From positions 2,666,001 through 2,730,000 of the forward strand of contig NZ_LR134363.1 of the NCBI RefSeq assembly GCF_900637295.1: DNA of 64,000 bases, given 5' to 3'. Under the pieces are notes generated by a model, which worked only from the letters and a program-made list of their open reading frames with translations, was not told where the DNA came from and made no database searches. A program made the position numbers and the translations under genes. Position 1 is the stretch's first letter; every line of letters begins with the position of its first letter. Positions 1 to 8,951 of the stretch are shown here, piece by piece. The DNA comes from Actinomyces slackii (GTDB lineage: Bacteria > Actinomycetota > Actinomycetes > Actinomycetales > Actinomycetaceae).

Positions 1-913
1 GCGCCCAGCGCCCGTGCATGGGCTGGTAGCCCACTCCGGTGGGGTCGGCGCCCTCGGGGTTGAGCCAGGCGATGATGCGCCCGCGCCGATTGGACGAGAG
101 CATGGAGGCCCCCAGGAAGCCCAGGATGCCGGCAACGCCGAGCACGGCGAACCATCCCGTGCGCAGTCCGCCCACCCACAGGGCCCCGGCCACGATGAGC
201 ACCAGGATGATGACCGTCCCCAGGTCCTGACCGGCCAGGACCGAGCCGATGGCCAGGGTGACGAGCACCCAGCCCGCCCGGGCCCAGCGGTCCTTGCGGC
301 CACGGGTGTACCAGGAGATGAGGTTCCCCAGGAGCAGGGCCAGGGCCAGCTTGATGAACTCCGAGGGCTGGGCGGTGCCGATGCCGGGGATGAGGATCCA
401 GTTGCGGTTGCCGTAGACATTGACGCCGATGGGCGAGAAGACCAGCAACTGGAGCCCCAGGGTCAGGGCCAGGAGCGGCCAGGCGGCCCGGGGGAACCAT
501 CGGGGCGGCATCCGTGAGACGATGAGCATCCCCAGCACGCCGACCACGGCGAATCCCAGGTACTTGGCGAAGTCGGTGAAGGCGTTGCCACCGGTGGCGG
601 CCACGACCACCGACTGGACGGAGAAGACCATGATGAGCCCCAGGGTCAGCAGCACCAGGGTGGACAGCAGCAGCACGTAGTAGGTCAGGGTGGCCGGCTC
701 AGCGCGCCGGCCCGGCTTGCGGCCGGGGCTGTCCTGCTGCCCACCGGTGTCCTGGGGTGAGGCGGACAGGGCGGCGGGCCAGATGCGGCGCAGGCGGGAG
801 CCCACTGCGGCCAGGACTCCGCGGCGCCGGGGAGGCGCGGAGGCAGTGTCCCGGGGCGCTGTGGAGCCCTGGGCCCCTGCGGTGTCCCGGGCGGCGGGGC
901 TCGACGCGCTCAT
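1..913 (-). CDS. ftsW: Peptidoglycan polymerase / cell division protein FtsW (3' end outside window)
   Basis: SEDS-family membrane glycosyltransferase that polymerises lipid II at the septum together with the class B PBP FtsI. About 304 residues are visible: a basic, Pro/Arg-rich cytoplasmic N-terminus of about 75 residues, then several membrane segments including the family's conserved stretches FGAxxL-like near the second helix, GNRNWI, and AQPSEFIKLA. The coding frame is still open at position 1, so the C-terminal half is missing. The ATG overlaps the murD stop by four bases (ATGA), implying translational coupling. Its place after murD fits FtsW; a RodA paralogue is less likely in this context. 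Confidence 0.93.
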   Translation of the reverse strand, partial: MSASSPAARDTAGAQGSTAPRDTASAPPRRRGVLAAVGSRLRRIWPAALSASPQDTGGQQDSPGRKPGRRAEPATLTYYVLLLSTLVLLTLGLIMVFSVQSVVVAATGGNAFTDFAKYLGFAVVGVLGMLIVSRMPPRWFPRAAWPLLALTLGLQLLVFSPIGVNVYGNRNWILIPGIGTAQPSEFIKLALALLLGNLISWYTRGRKDRWARAGWVLVTLAIGSVLAGQDLGTVIILVLIVAGALWVGGLRTGWFAVLGVAGILGFLGASMLSSNRRGRIIAWLNPEGADPTGVGYQPMHGRWA

Positions 914-2442
914 GGGGTCGGCCCGCCCTGCGCTCGGCGCGCGGCGATGCTGGCGCGCTCGGCGAAGAGCTCGCCGCGCTCGGCGTAGGAGGAGAACTGG
1001 TCCCAGGAGGCGCAGGCGGGGGCCAGCAGGACGGTGTCCCCGGGCCTGGCCAGGGCGGCGGCGGCCTGGACCGCCGCATCCATGATCGCCCCGGGGGCGC
1101 CGTCGTCGATCCGGGTCACCGTCAGCTCCGGGGCGCGGGAGGCCAGGGCGGACAGGAGGTCGCCCTGGTCCTTGCCGATGAGGACGACGGCGCGCAGGCG
1201 GTGGCGCACCGCGCTGACCAGGTCCTCGAAGCGGGCGCCCTTGGTGTCCCCACCGGCGATCCACACCCCCGTCCCCTCGGCCAGGCCGCTGAGCGAGGCC
1301 TGGGCGGCGTGCGGGTTGGTGGCCTTGGAGTCGTCGACCCAGGTGACTCCCGCCCCCTGGGCCACGGTGACCATGCGGTGGGCGCCGGGGCTGTAGTCGC
1401 GCAGGCCCTGGGCCACGGCCTCGGGCGCGGCTCCGGCGGCGCGTGCCAGGGCGGCGGCGGCCAGGGCGTCGGCCAGAAGATGCGCGGGCAGGCGGGAGGC
1501 CTGGCCCCCTGGGGCCAGGTGGGCCAGGTCGGCGAGGGTGGCCAGCTCGATGCCGCTGGTGGACCGCGCCGGGCCGAAGCCCCGATCCACCAGCAGATCC
1601 TCGACCACGCCCACCTGGCCGAGCCGGGGGATCGCCAGGGTGAAGCCGATCGCGCGGCAGCCCTCGGCGACGTCGGCCTGGCGGACCATCTCCTCGGTGG
1701 CCCGATCCGCCGTGTTGTAGACGGCGGCCAGGCGGGTGGCCGTGTAGACGCGGGCCTTGTCGGCGGCGTAGGCCTCCAGGCCGCCGTGCCAGTCCAGGTG
1801 GTCGGCCGCCAGATTGAGGCAGGCTGAGGCCAGGGGCTCCATGGAGCGGGTGGTGTGCAGCTGGAAGCTGGAGAGCTCCACCGCCAGGGCATCGGCCCGG
1901 CCGGCCAGGACGGCCTCCAGGACGGGGGTGCCGATATTGCCGACAGCCGGGGCCACCAGGCCCTGGGCCTGGAGGATCGCCGAGAGCATGCTCACAGTGG
2001 TGGTCTTGCCGTCGGTTCCGGTCAGGGCCAGCCAGGGGACATCGGGTCGGGCCGAGTCGCGCTGAAGGCGCCAGGCCAGCTCAACCTCGCTCCAGGTCTC
2101 GATGCCGGCGCTGATCGCCCGGCTCAGAACCGGTCCGGTGGCGGGGACGCCGGGTGAGACCACCGCCAGGCGCAGGTCGCTGGCCTCCAGCGCGGCGGCG
2201 ATCTCCGGCGCGGCAGCGGCGGTGGCCGAGGCCACGGGGATGTCGAGCTCCTCGATGGAGGCGGCTCGGGCGTCGAAGACATGCACCTGCGCGCCCAGGG
2301 TGCTCAGGGCATCGACGACGGCGCGGCCGGTGCGGCCCAGGCCGATGACGCCAACACGTGCTCCCTCCAGCTGGCGGGCGAGGGCGCCTGCCGTGGCCTG
2401 CGACTCCCACCGGAGGCCGGCCTCCTCCTCATTGCTCCTCAC
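910..2442 (-). CDS. murD: UDP-N-acetylmuramoyl-L-alanine--D-glutamate ligase MurD
   Basis: Cytoplasmic ATP-dependent ligase that adds D-glutamate to UDP-MurNAc-L-Ala. The 510-residue protein is a little longer than the usual 450. It has an N-terminal Rossmann segment (GVIGLGRTG, residues 31-39) that binds the UDP moiety, the Mur ligase P-loop GTDGKTTT (142-149), a central ATPase domain, and a C-terminal domain with the HRMVTVAQ and WVDDSKATN motifs typical of MurD. The start is GTG; an AGGAG lies about 12 bases upstream, rather far, so a slightly later start is possible. It follows mraY after an 80-base gap and is coupled to ftsW downstream. Confidence 0.96.
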   Translation of the reverse strand: MRSNEEEAGLRWESQATAGALARQLEGARVGVIGLGRTGRAVVDALSTLGAQVHVFDARAASIEELDIPVASATAAAAPEIAAALEASDLRLAVVSPGVPATGPVLSRAISAGIETWSEVELAWRLQRDSARPDVPWLALTGTDGKTTTVSMLSAILQAQGLVAPAVGNIGTPVLEAVLAGRADALAVELSSFQLHTTRSMEPLASACLNLAADHLDWHGGLEAYAADKARVYTATRLAAVYNTADRATEEMVRQADVAEGCRAIGFTLAIPRLGQVGVVEDLLVDRGFGPARSTSGIELATLADLAHLAPGGQASRLPAHLLADALAAAALARAAGAAPEAVAQGLRDYSPGAHRMVTVAQGAGVTWVDDSKATNPHAAQASLSGLAEGTGVWIAGGDTKGARFEDLVSAVRHRLRAVVLIGKDQGDLLSALASRAPELTVTRIDDGAPGAIMDAAVQAAAALARPGDTVLLAPACASWDQFSSYAERGELFAERASIAARRAQGGPTP

Positions 2443-2522
2443 GGTGCTGGCTCACTCCTGATCCTCTTGGCGCCGGCCTTCACGGGGCCGGCGATCATGC
2501 GCATCCGCGTCCCCACAGGCCC

Positions 2523-3611
2523 TCAGCCCAGGAGGTACTCCGCGTAGAACAGCCCCAGGCCGGTGATGACGCACAGGCCGGCGATGATCCAGAAGCGGAT
2601 CACGACATTGACCTCGGTCCATCCTCCCAGTTCGAAGTGGTGATGCAGTGGAGCCATGCGGAAGACTCTCTTGCCTGTTGCCTTGAAGGAGCCGATCTGG
2701 ATGACGTCGGAGATGACCTCGGCCAGGAACAGCCCGCCGAGGATGACCGCCAGGAACTCGGTGCGCGTGAGGATGGACAGCCCGGCCAGGGCCCCGCCCA
2801 GGGCCAGGGAGCCGGTGTCGCCCATGAAGATCTTGGCCGGCGAGGCGTTCCACCACAGGAAGCCGAAGCACGATCCCATGAGTGCTGCGGCGATCATGGC
2901 CAGGTCGCGCGGATCGCGGACCTGGTAGCAGGTGGTGGCCACGGTCTCGGCGTGCCCGTAGAGGCAGGACTGGTTGATCTGCCAGACCCCGATGAGGGTG
3001 TAGGCCCCGAAGACCATGGTCGATGCGCCCGCTGCCAGGCCGTCCAGGCCATCAGTGAGGTTGACCGCATTGGACCAGGCGGTGATGAGGAAGTTGGCCC
3101 AGATGACGAACAGGACCAGGCCCACCGCCGCGCCGGCGAAAGCGAGGTCGATCATGGAGTCGCGGGCGAATGAGATGCGCGTGGAGGCCGGGGTCAGCCC
3201 GTTGCGGTCGGCGAAGTTCAGGGCGGCCACCGCGAAGGTGATCCCGATCAGGGCCTGTCCCACGATCTTCTGCCATGCCCTGAGTCCCAGGGATCGCTGC
3301 TTGGAGATCTTGGAGAAGTCATCGAGGAAGCCGATCAGTGCCAGGCCCACCACGAGGAAGAGCAGCAGTGTGCCGGAGGCGCCGGGGACGCGCATCTGGC
3401 TGAGGTTGGCCAGCAGGTAGCCGATCACCGCCGAGCCGATGATGACCACGCCCCCCATGGTGGGGGTGCCGCGCTTGGTGAAGTGCCCCTGGGGCCCGTC
3501 CTGGCGGATGAACTGGCCGTACTCCTTGACCTGGAGATAGCGGATGAGCAGGGGGGTTCCCAGCAGCGAGCCGATCAGTCCGATCACGCCGGAGATGAGG
3601 ATGGCAGTCAT
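2523..3611 (-). CDS. mraY: Phospho-N-acetylmuramoyl-pentapeptide transferase MraY
   Basis: Integral membrane enzyme that transfers phospho-MurNAc-pentapeptide to undecaprenyl phosphate, forming lipid I. The 362 residues give about ten hydrophobic segments. Family signatures are visible: GTPTMGG near residue 50, the paired-aspartate FLDDFSK, the NLTDGLDGLA motif with catalytic aspartates, and MGDTGSLALGG. The length is normal. The ATG overlaps the murF stop (ATGA). It is followed by an 80-base gap before murD, the only spacer between murE and ftsW. Confidence 0.97.
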   Translation of the reverse strand: MTAILISGVIGLIGSLLGTPLLIRYLQVKEYGQFIRQDGPQGHFTKRGTPTMGGVVIIGSAVIGYLLANLSQMRVPGASGTLLLFLVVGLALIGFLDDFSKISKQRSLGLRAWQKIVGQALIGITFAVAALNFADRNGLTPASTRISFARDSMIDLAFAGAAVGLVLFVIWANFLITAWSNAVNLTDGLDGLAAGASTMVFGAYTLIGVWQINQSCLYGHAETVATTCYQVRDPRDLAMIAAALMGSCFGFLWWNASPAKIFMGDTGSLALGGALAGLSILTRTEFLAVILGGLFLAEVISDVIQIGSFKATGKRVFRMAPLHHHFELGGWTEVNVVIRFWIIAGLCVITGLGLFYAEYLLG

Positions 3612-5029
3612 CGGGGGCGAGCCTCCTTGAGGTGGTCGGCCAGCCGCCAGGCGCCTGAGCCGTTGGATCCCTTGACCAGGACGGCGTCGCCGTCCCGCAG
3701 CAGCGTGTCGATCCGGGCGATGGCCGCGTCCGCGTCCGGGTAGCCCGCGATGGCGGTGCCTCGGCGCTCGGCGGCCTCCAGGGCCGCCTGGGCACCCGGG
3801 CCGATCCCGACGAGCAGGGCCGCATCCGCGGCATGGGCGAGCTCGCCGGTGCGGATGTGATCGGCATGCGAGGACTCCCCCAGCTCCAGCATCTCGGAGA
3901 TGATGACCACGCGGCGCCGTTGCCCGGCCATCTCGGGCAGGGCGGCCAGGGCCGCGGTCATGGAGTCGATATTGGCGTTGTAGGAGTCATCGATGAGCAG
4001 CAGATCCCCGCCCAGAGTGCTCACGTCCATGCGGTGGGGGCTCTCGATGCGCGCCCCGCCCAGCTCGGCGGCGATGAGCTCGGGGTCGGGGCCGGCGATG
4101 AGGGCCAGGCCCGCGGCGGCCAGGGCGTTGGAGATGTTGTGCCTGCCGGGCAGGGCCAGGGTGATGCGGCGCGGCCGGCCCAGGCCGGGAAGGTCAAGGT
4201 CGAAGGAGGCGTGGGCGCCGTCGGCCATCTCGATGCCGGTGGCGCGGATGTCGGCCGGGCCCTGGGTGGAGAAGGTCAGGACCTCCCCCCGGGCGCGTCC
4301 CGCCAGTTCGAGGCAGTGCGGATCGTCGGCGTTGAGCAGGGCCCTGCCGCCGGCAACCAGCCCGTCGAGGATCTCCGCCTTGGCCCGGGCCACGCCCTCG
4401 ATGGACCCGAATCCGCCCATATGGGCGTGCCCGATCATGAGGACCGCGGCGCCATCCAGAGGGGCGATATCGGTCAGGTAGGCGATATGGCCGGGGCCGG
4501 AGGCGCCCATCTCCAGCACGAGATGGCGGGTGTCCTCATCGGTCTGGAGCACCGTCAGCGGCAGGCCGATCTCGTTGTTGAAGCTGGCGCGAGGGGCCAC
4601 GGTGGGGCCATCGGCGGCCAGCAGCTGGCGAGTCAGGTCCTTGGTGGTGGTCTTGCCGACCGAGCCGGTCATGGCCACCACGCTCAGCCCCCCGGGGCGC
4701 GCGGCGCGCAGATCGGCCAGGTGGGCGCGGGCCAGGGCACCCAGGGCCTCGACGGTATCGGGGACCACGATCAGGCCCAGCTCGCTGCCGGCCCCCTCCA
4801 GGGCCGCGCCGGCAGCCGGCAGATCGCTGATCAGGGCGCCCACGGCTCCCCCGGCGGCGGCCTGGGCCAGGTGGGCGTGCCCGTCCGTGCGCTCGCCGGC
4901 CACGGCGACGAACAGGGATCCGGGCTCGGCCTGGCGCGAGTCGGTGACCACCGGCCCGCTGACAGTGGCCTCGGCGCCGATGAGCCTGCCTCCCACGGCG
5001 GCGGCCACTTGGGACAGAGCTCGCCTCAT
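3608..5029 (-). CDS. murF: UDP-N-acetylmuramoyl-tripeptide--D-alanyl-D-alanine ligase MurF
   Basis: Cytoplasmic ligase that adds D-Ala-D-Ala to the UDP-MurNAc-tripeptide. The Mur ligase P-loop GSVGKTTT is at about residues 122-129, followed by the ATPase core (FNNEIGLPLT, HLVLEMGASGPGHI, LLNADD) and the C-terminal ligase domain with DDSYNANIDSM. I chose the ATG whose codon ends at 5029, because a strong GGGGGAGG sits just upstream and the ATG overlaps the murE stop by four bases; an in-frame GTG four codons earlier lies inside that ribosome-binding site. The protein is 473 residues, a normal family length. Confidence 0.96.
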   Translation of the reverse strand: MRRALSQVAAAVGGRLIGAEATVSGPVVTDSRQAEPGSLFVAVAGERTDGHAHLAQAAAGGAVGALISDLPAAGAALEGAGSELGLIVVPDTVEALGALARAHLADLRAARPGGLSVVAMTGSVGKTTTKDLTRQLLAADGPTVAPRASFNNEIGLPLTVLQTDEDTRHLVLEMGASGPGHIAYLTDIAPLDGAAVLMIGHAHMGGFGSIEGVARAKAEILDGLVAGGRALLNADDPHCLELAGRARGEVLTFSTQGPADIRATGIEMADGAHASFDLDLPGLGRPRRITLALPGRHNISNALAAAGLALIAGPDPELIAAELGGARIESPHRMDVSTLGGDLLLIDDSYNANIDSMTAALAALPEMAGQRRRVVIISEMLELGESSHADHIRTGELAHAADAALLVGIGPGAQAALEAAERRGTAIAGYPDADAAIARIDTLLRDGDAVLVKGSNGSGAWRLADHLKEARPR

Positions 5030-6612
5030 GGCCTCCCCCACTTCTTCTCCACGGCCTGGGCCATCACCGGAGCATCGTTGTAGCGGATGAACTCCCCCGC
5101 GGCCTCAAGGAAGGGCTCATGGCCCTTGCCGGTGACGATGACGGTGTCATCGGGTCCGCACAGCTCGACACCCCGCTCCACGGCGTCGCCGCGCCAGGTG
5201 GTGATCTCCTCGACGTTCTCCATCCCGGGGCGCACTGAGCGCACCCCCTCCAGGATGGCGGCCCGGATGAGCCCGGGATCCTCGCTGCGGGGGTTCTCAT
5301 CGGTGACCACCAGGACGTCGGCCAGGCGGGCGCAGACCTCCCCCAGCATGGGGCGCTTGCCCTGGTCGCGATCGCCGTCGGAGCCGAAGACGACGATGAG
5401 CCTGCCCGGGGTGATGGGCCGCACGGCCGCCAGGGCCAGCTCCATGGCGTCGGGGGTGTGGGCGAAGTCCACGATGCACAGGCCGCGCCGGCCGTCGCGC
5501 TGGCTGATGCGCTGCATGCGCCCGGGGATGTTGTGGGCGCCCGCCAGGGCGGTCACTGCCGTGTCAGTGGGCACGCCCGCGCGGATGGCCATGACCAGGG
5601 CCAGGGCCGCGTTCTGCACATTGACCAGTCCCGGCAGCGGGCAGGAGGCGGCGATCTCCTCGCCGTCGGGCCCGTGGAGGGTGAAGGTGGTGGCGGCCTC
5701 CTCCAGGGAGACGGTGGCATCGGTGACCCACCAGTCCGCGGGGGTCTGGCCGGGGTAGGCGCGCAGGCGGTCCACCGGGATGGCGGCCTCGGCGGCCAGT
5801 TGCGCCCCCCAGCGGTCGTCGACGCAGACCACGCCGCGACTGGAGTGCTCGGGGGTGAACAGCTGGGCCTTGGCCTGCAGGTACTCCTCCATGGTGGAGT
5901 GGAAGTCGAGGTGGTCGCGCTGCAGGTTGGTGAATCCCGCGATGTCGATGGAGGTCGCGTCCAGGCGGTGCAGGACGATGGCGTGGCTGGAGGCCTCCAG
6001 GGAGGCGGCGCCCACTCCCTCCTCCAGGGCCAGGGCGAGCATGCGCTGGAGCACCGGCGCCTCGACGGTGGTGCGCGGGGACTCCACGGACCTGCGGCCC
6101 ACGCGCAGCTCGATGGTGCCGGCCATCATGCAGGCGCCCAGGTGGGCCGACAGGATGGCGTCCAGGAAGTAGGAGGTGGTGGTCTTGCCATTGGTCCCGG
6201 TCACCGCGGTGGTCACCAGGTGGCGTGAGGGGTGGTGATAGACCTCGGCGGCCAGGGGCCCGACGACGGCCCGCGGATCACTCGCCAGCAGCACCGGAGT
6301 TCCGGGACAGGTCTCGGCGACGATCCCGGCGCCCTGGGAGTCGGTGACCACGGCGATGGCCCCGGCCTGGACGGCCTGGGCGGCGTAGCGGGCGCCATGG
6401 GCGTTGAAGCCGGGCAGCGCCGCGAAGATCTCACCGGGGAGGATGTCCCCGGAGTCCACGGAGAGGCCTGTGGCCTGCAGGGATTCCAGCGCAGCGGCGT
6501 CCTGGGGGGTGGCGGGGACCAGGGATGCGGCCTGCGCGAGCGCGCCGAGCGGCACCGGGGGGTTGTGCTTCGGCCGCAGGCTCGCGGCCGACTCGTAGGC
6601 CTGGTTGTTCAT
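5026..6612 (-). CDS. murE: UDP-N-acetylmuramoyl-tripeptide synthetase MurE
   Basis: Cytoplasmic ligase that adds the third stem-peptide residue. The 528-residue protein has an N-terminal UDP-binding domain, the P-loop GTNGKTTT near residue 137, the carbamoylated-lysine region around LEASSHAI, and a C-terminal domain with VVTDENPRSEDP (about residues 430-445). The NPR core resembles the DNPR signature of meso-diaminopimelate enzymes rather than the lysine type, but an extra Glu precedes it, so the amino acid added is not settled from sequence. A GAGGAACC precedes the ATG. It is coupled to murF downstream and lies 87 bases after ftsI. Confidence 0.95.
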   Translation of the reverse strand: MNNQAYESAASLRPKHNPPVPLGALAQAASLVPATPQDAAALESLQATGLSVDSGDILPGEIFAALPGFNAHGARYAAQAVQAGAIAVVTDSQGAGIVAETCPGTPVLLASDPRAVVGPLAAEVYHHPSRHLVTTAVTGTNGKTTTSYFLDAILSAHLGACMMAGTIELRVGRRSVESPRTTVEAPVLQRMLALALEEGVGAASLEASSHAIVLHRLDATSIDIAGFTNLQRDHLDFHSTMEEYLQAKAQLFTPEHSSRGVVCVDDRWGAQLAAEAAIPVDRLRAYPGQTPADWWVTDATVSLEEAATTFTLHGPDGEEIAASCPLPGLVNVQNAALALVMAIRAGVPTDTAVTALAGAHNIPGRMQRISQRDGRRGLCIVDFAHTPDAMELALAAVRPITPGRLIVVFGSDGDRDQGKRPMLGEVCARLADVLVVTDENPRSEDPGLIRAAILEGVRSVRPGMENVEEITTWRGDAVERGVELCGPDDTVIVTGKGHEPFLEAAGEFIRYNDAPVMAQAVEKKWGRP

Positions 6613-6699
6613 GGTTCCTCAATCTATCGCGTGCCCGCTGTGGAGATCCTCCACAGGGGGCCTGGCCACCGCACCGGCGGCGTGCTTGTTGTCACGCGG

Positions 6700-8487
6700 C
6701 TATCGCTGCCGAGCCTCCTCGGGATGCTCAGCCGCGGCGGCGGCGATGACCGAGGGGTCGGGGGCGATGCCGAGGGACTGCATGGCGGCCAGAGCGACCT
6801 CCCTGAAGACGGGAGCAGCCACGGTGCCGCCATAGACCCCATCGGGTCGGTAGATGATAACGGCTATTGCCAGGGCCGGTGCGCGCGCCGGCAGGAAGCC
6901 GACGAATGAGGCCACGGTCCCATCCTCGGTGAGGATCTCGGTGGTCCCGGTCTTACCGGCCACGAGGTAGCCGTCGATGGAGGCGGCCTCAGCGGTTCCG
7001 CCCTCCTGGGTGACCCCGATGAGCATCTCGGTCATGGTGGCGGCCGTCGCCTCTGTGATGACGCGCACCCCCTCGGGCTGCGCCTGGGGCTCGGCCTCCC
7101 CCTCGGCGTCGATCCAGGAATCCACGATGCGAGGGGCCACGCGCACGCCCTTGTTGGCGATGGCGGACAGCGACTGGACCGCCTGCAGGGTGGTGGTGGC
7201 CAGGCCCTGGCCGAACATGGTGGTGTAGCGGGTCCGGTCATCCCAGGTCTCGGGGCCGGTGATCAGCCCATCCGACTCCCCAGGCATCTCGATCCCGGTC
7301 AGGGCGCCCCAGCCGAAGCGCTCCATATAGGAGTAGCGCACCTTGTCCTCGAGGGTCTGACCGATCTGGACGGTCCCCACATTGGAGGACTCGGCCAGCA
7401 CCTGGGCCGTGGTCAGCATCTGGTGCTCATGCTCGTGGGAGTCGCGGAAGCTCTGCCCATTGGGCGCGGTCCAGGTGTAGGGCACCGACCACACGTCCTC
7501 GGGAGTGACCGTGCCCTCCTCGATGGCGGTGGCGAAGGTGACCACCTTGCCCACGCTGCCGGGCTCGAAGACGGCCTGGACGCTGCGAGCGGCCCGGTCA
7601 TCCTCCGAGGTGGCGCCCGGGTCGGCGGGATCCACCGAGTTGGAGTCGGCCAGGATGAGGACCTTGCCGGTATCCGGCTCCATGGCCACCACCGTCCCCC
7701 ACAGGGCGTTCTCGGCGGCCACCACCCGATCCACGGCGCTCTGGGCGATGGACTGCAGATCGGGATCCAGGGTGGTGCGCACGGTGACTCCGGGCACGGC
7801 CGCGGTGTCCTGCTGCTCGCCGGTGGGAATGATGACCCCGGTTCGCCCGATCTCCTCGCTGCCCTCACCGTCCTTGCCCGACAGGCGCTCGTTCTGGGTC
7901 AGCTCCAGGCCCGCCGAGCCGACCAGGCGGCGGGTGTCATCCTCGTAGGTGTAGCCCAGGACATTGCCGGCGACCTTCCCTGCCGGGTAGGTGCGCCGGG
8001 TGCGTTGATCGGGCTCGACGCCGGGGATGCCCAGCGCCTTGATCTTCCGCCAGGTGTCGGGATTGACCTCCTGGGCGATGATCGCGTAGCTGGAGTCGCC
8101 CACCATCGTGGCCCCCAGCTCGAGCGGGTCGAGCTCCAGGATGGGGGCCAACTGGGCCGCCGCCGCCGCGGCGCCATAGCCCACCACCACGCTCTCGGTC
8201 TCCCCCGTGGCCTGGTTGACCCTGTCCTCCTCCTGCTCGTACTGGGCCACGACCACCTGGTTGACCCCGATGTCATAGCTCACGGCGCTGGAGGCCAGCA
8301 CCGTGCCGTCACGGCCGGTGATGTCCCCGCGCGGCGCCCGGTTGACCCAGGAGACGGTGCGCTCGGCCTTGGCGCGGGCCGACAGCTCGGGCCCGGCCAC
8401 GGCCTGGAGGTAGGCGGTGCGCCCCGCCAGGATGGCGAAGAGCCCGGCTCCTCCCAGGCGCAGGACATTGCGGCGCGAGGGGTTCAC
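6700..8487 (-). CDS. ftsI: Septal class B penicillin-binding protein FtsI (PBP3)
   Basis: Membrane-anchored D,D-transpeptidase that cross-links septal peptidoglycan with FtsW. The 595 residues comprise a short cytoplasmic tail, one transmembrane helix (about 10-30), a PBP dimerisation domain (RAPRGDITGRDG at 50-61), and a transpeptidase domain with all three penicillin-binding motifs: SVGK with nucleophile Ser311, SSN at 367-369, and KTG at 512-514. No PASTA domain follows the catalytic domain. Translation starts at a GTG overlapping the FtsL-like stop. The first residues after the start carry two Arg pairs, the usual inside-positive signal. Confidence 0.95.
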   Translation of the reverse strand: MNPSRRNVLRLGGAGLFAILAGRTAYLQAVAGPELSARAKAERTVSWVNRAPRGDITGRDGTVLASSAVSYDIGVNQVVVAQYEQEEDRVNQATGETESVVVGYGAAAAAAQLAPILELDPLELGATMVGDSSYAIIAQEVNPDTWRKIKALGIPGVEPDQRTRRTYPAGKVAGNVLGYTYEDDTRRLVGSAGLELTQNERLSGKDGEGSEEIGRTGVIIPTGEQQDTAAVPGVTVRTTLDPDLQSIAQSAVDRVVAAENALWGTVVAMEPDTGKVLILADSNSVDPADPGATSEDDRAARSVQAVFEPGSVGKVVTFATAIEEGTVTPEDVWSVPYTWTAPNGQSFRDSHEHEHQMLTTAQVLAESSNVGTVQIGQTLEDKVRYSYMERFGWGALTGIEMPGESDGLITGPETWDDRTRYTTMFGQGLATTTLQAVQSLSAIANKGVRVAPRIVDSWIDAEGEAEPQAQPEGVRVITEATAATMTEMLIGVTQEGGTAEAASIDGYLVAGKTGTTEILTEDGTVASFVGFLPARAPALAIAVIIYRPDGVYGGTVAAPVFREVALAAMQSLGIAPDPSVIAAAAAEHPEEARQR

Positions 8488-8951
8488 CGCTGCTTCTCCG
8501 CCTCGGCCGGCGCGCCGCCGCTGAGGGAGGAGCTCTCCAGGTCCACCACTCCCGGGGCGCCGGCCGGGACCATGCCCAGCTCCTCGGCCCTCGAGGCCAG
8601 GCTGTCGGGGGCCGAGGCCTCCTGGACCTGGGTGCGCAGGGTCTCGACATGGTCGTTCATGACATTGAGCTCGATCTGCTTGTCCTTCATCTGGTAGGCG
8701 GTGTCGGCCATCTGAGCGTTGAGGAGCATGGAGGCCACCAGCGCTCCGGACAGGATGAGGATGATGATGGCCAGGAAGGGCAGGGTCGAGCGCGACGGGG
8801 CCGCGGAGCGGATAACGCGCAGTGCCGGTCGTGCCGAGTCCTGGGCACGACCCGCGCTCGCGGGCGATGCCCCCTGGGCGCGCCCTTCGACGGCGCTCGG
8901 CTGCGATGCGAAGCGGCGTCCCTGGACGCGGGCGGTGGCGGTGGCGCTCAT
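8484..8951 (-). CDS. ftsL: FtsL-like septal membrane protein
   Basis: Small bitopic protein of 155 residues. It has a basic cytoplasmic tail of about 55 residues rich in Ala/Arg/Ser, a transmembrane helix near 57-77 (LPFLAIIILILSGALVASML), and then a periplasm-facing segment with coiled-coil heptads (about 82-112, QMKDKQIELNVMNDHVETL). This layout and its position between rsmH and ftsI match FtsL, which forms the FtsQLB complex that activates FtsWI. FtsL diverges fast in sequence, so the name rests on topology and gene order more than on motifs. Its ATG overlaps the rsmH stop and its stop overlaps the ftsI GTG. Confidence 0.82.
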   Translation of the reverse strand: MSATATARVQGRRFASQPSAVEGRAQGASPASAGRAQDSARPALRVIRSAAPSRSTLPFLAIIILILSGALVASMLLNAQMADTAYQMKDKQIELNVMNDHVETLRTQVQEASAPDSLASRAEELGMVPAGAPGVVDLESSSLSGGAPAEAEKQR

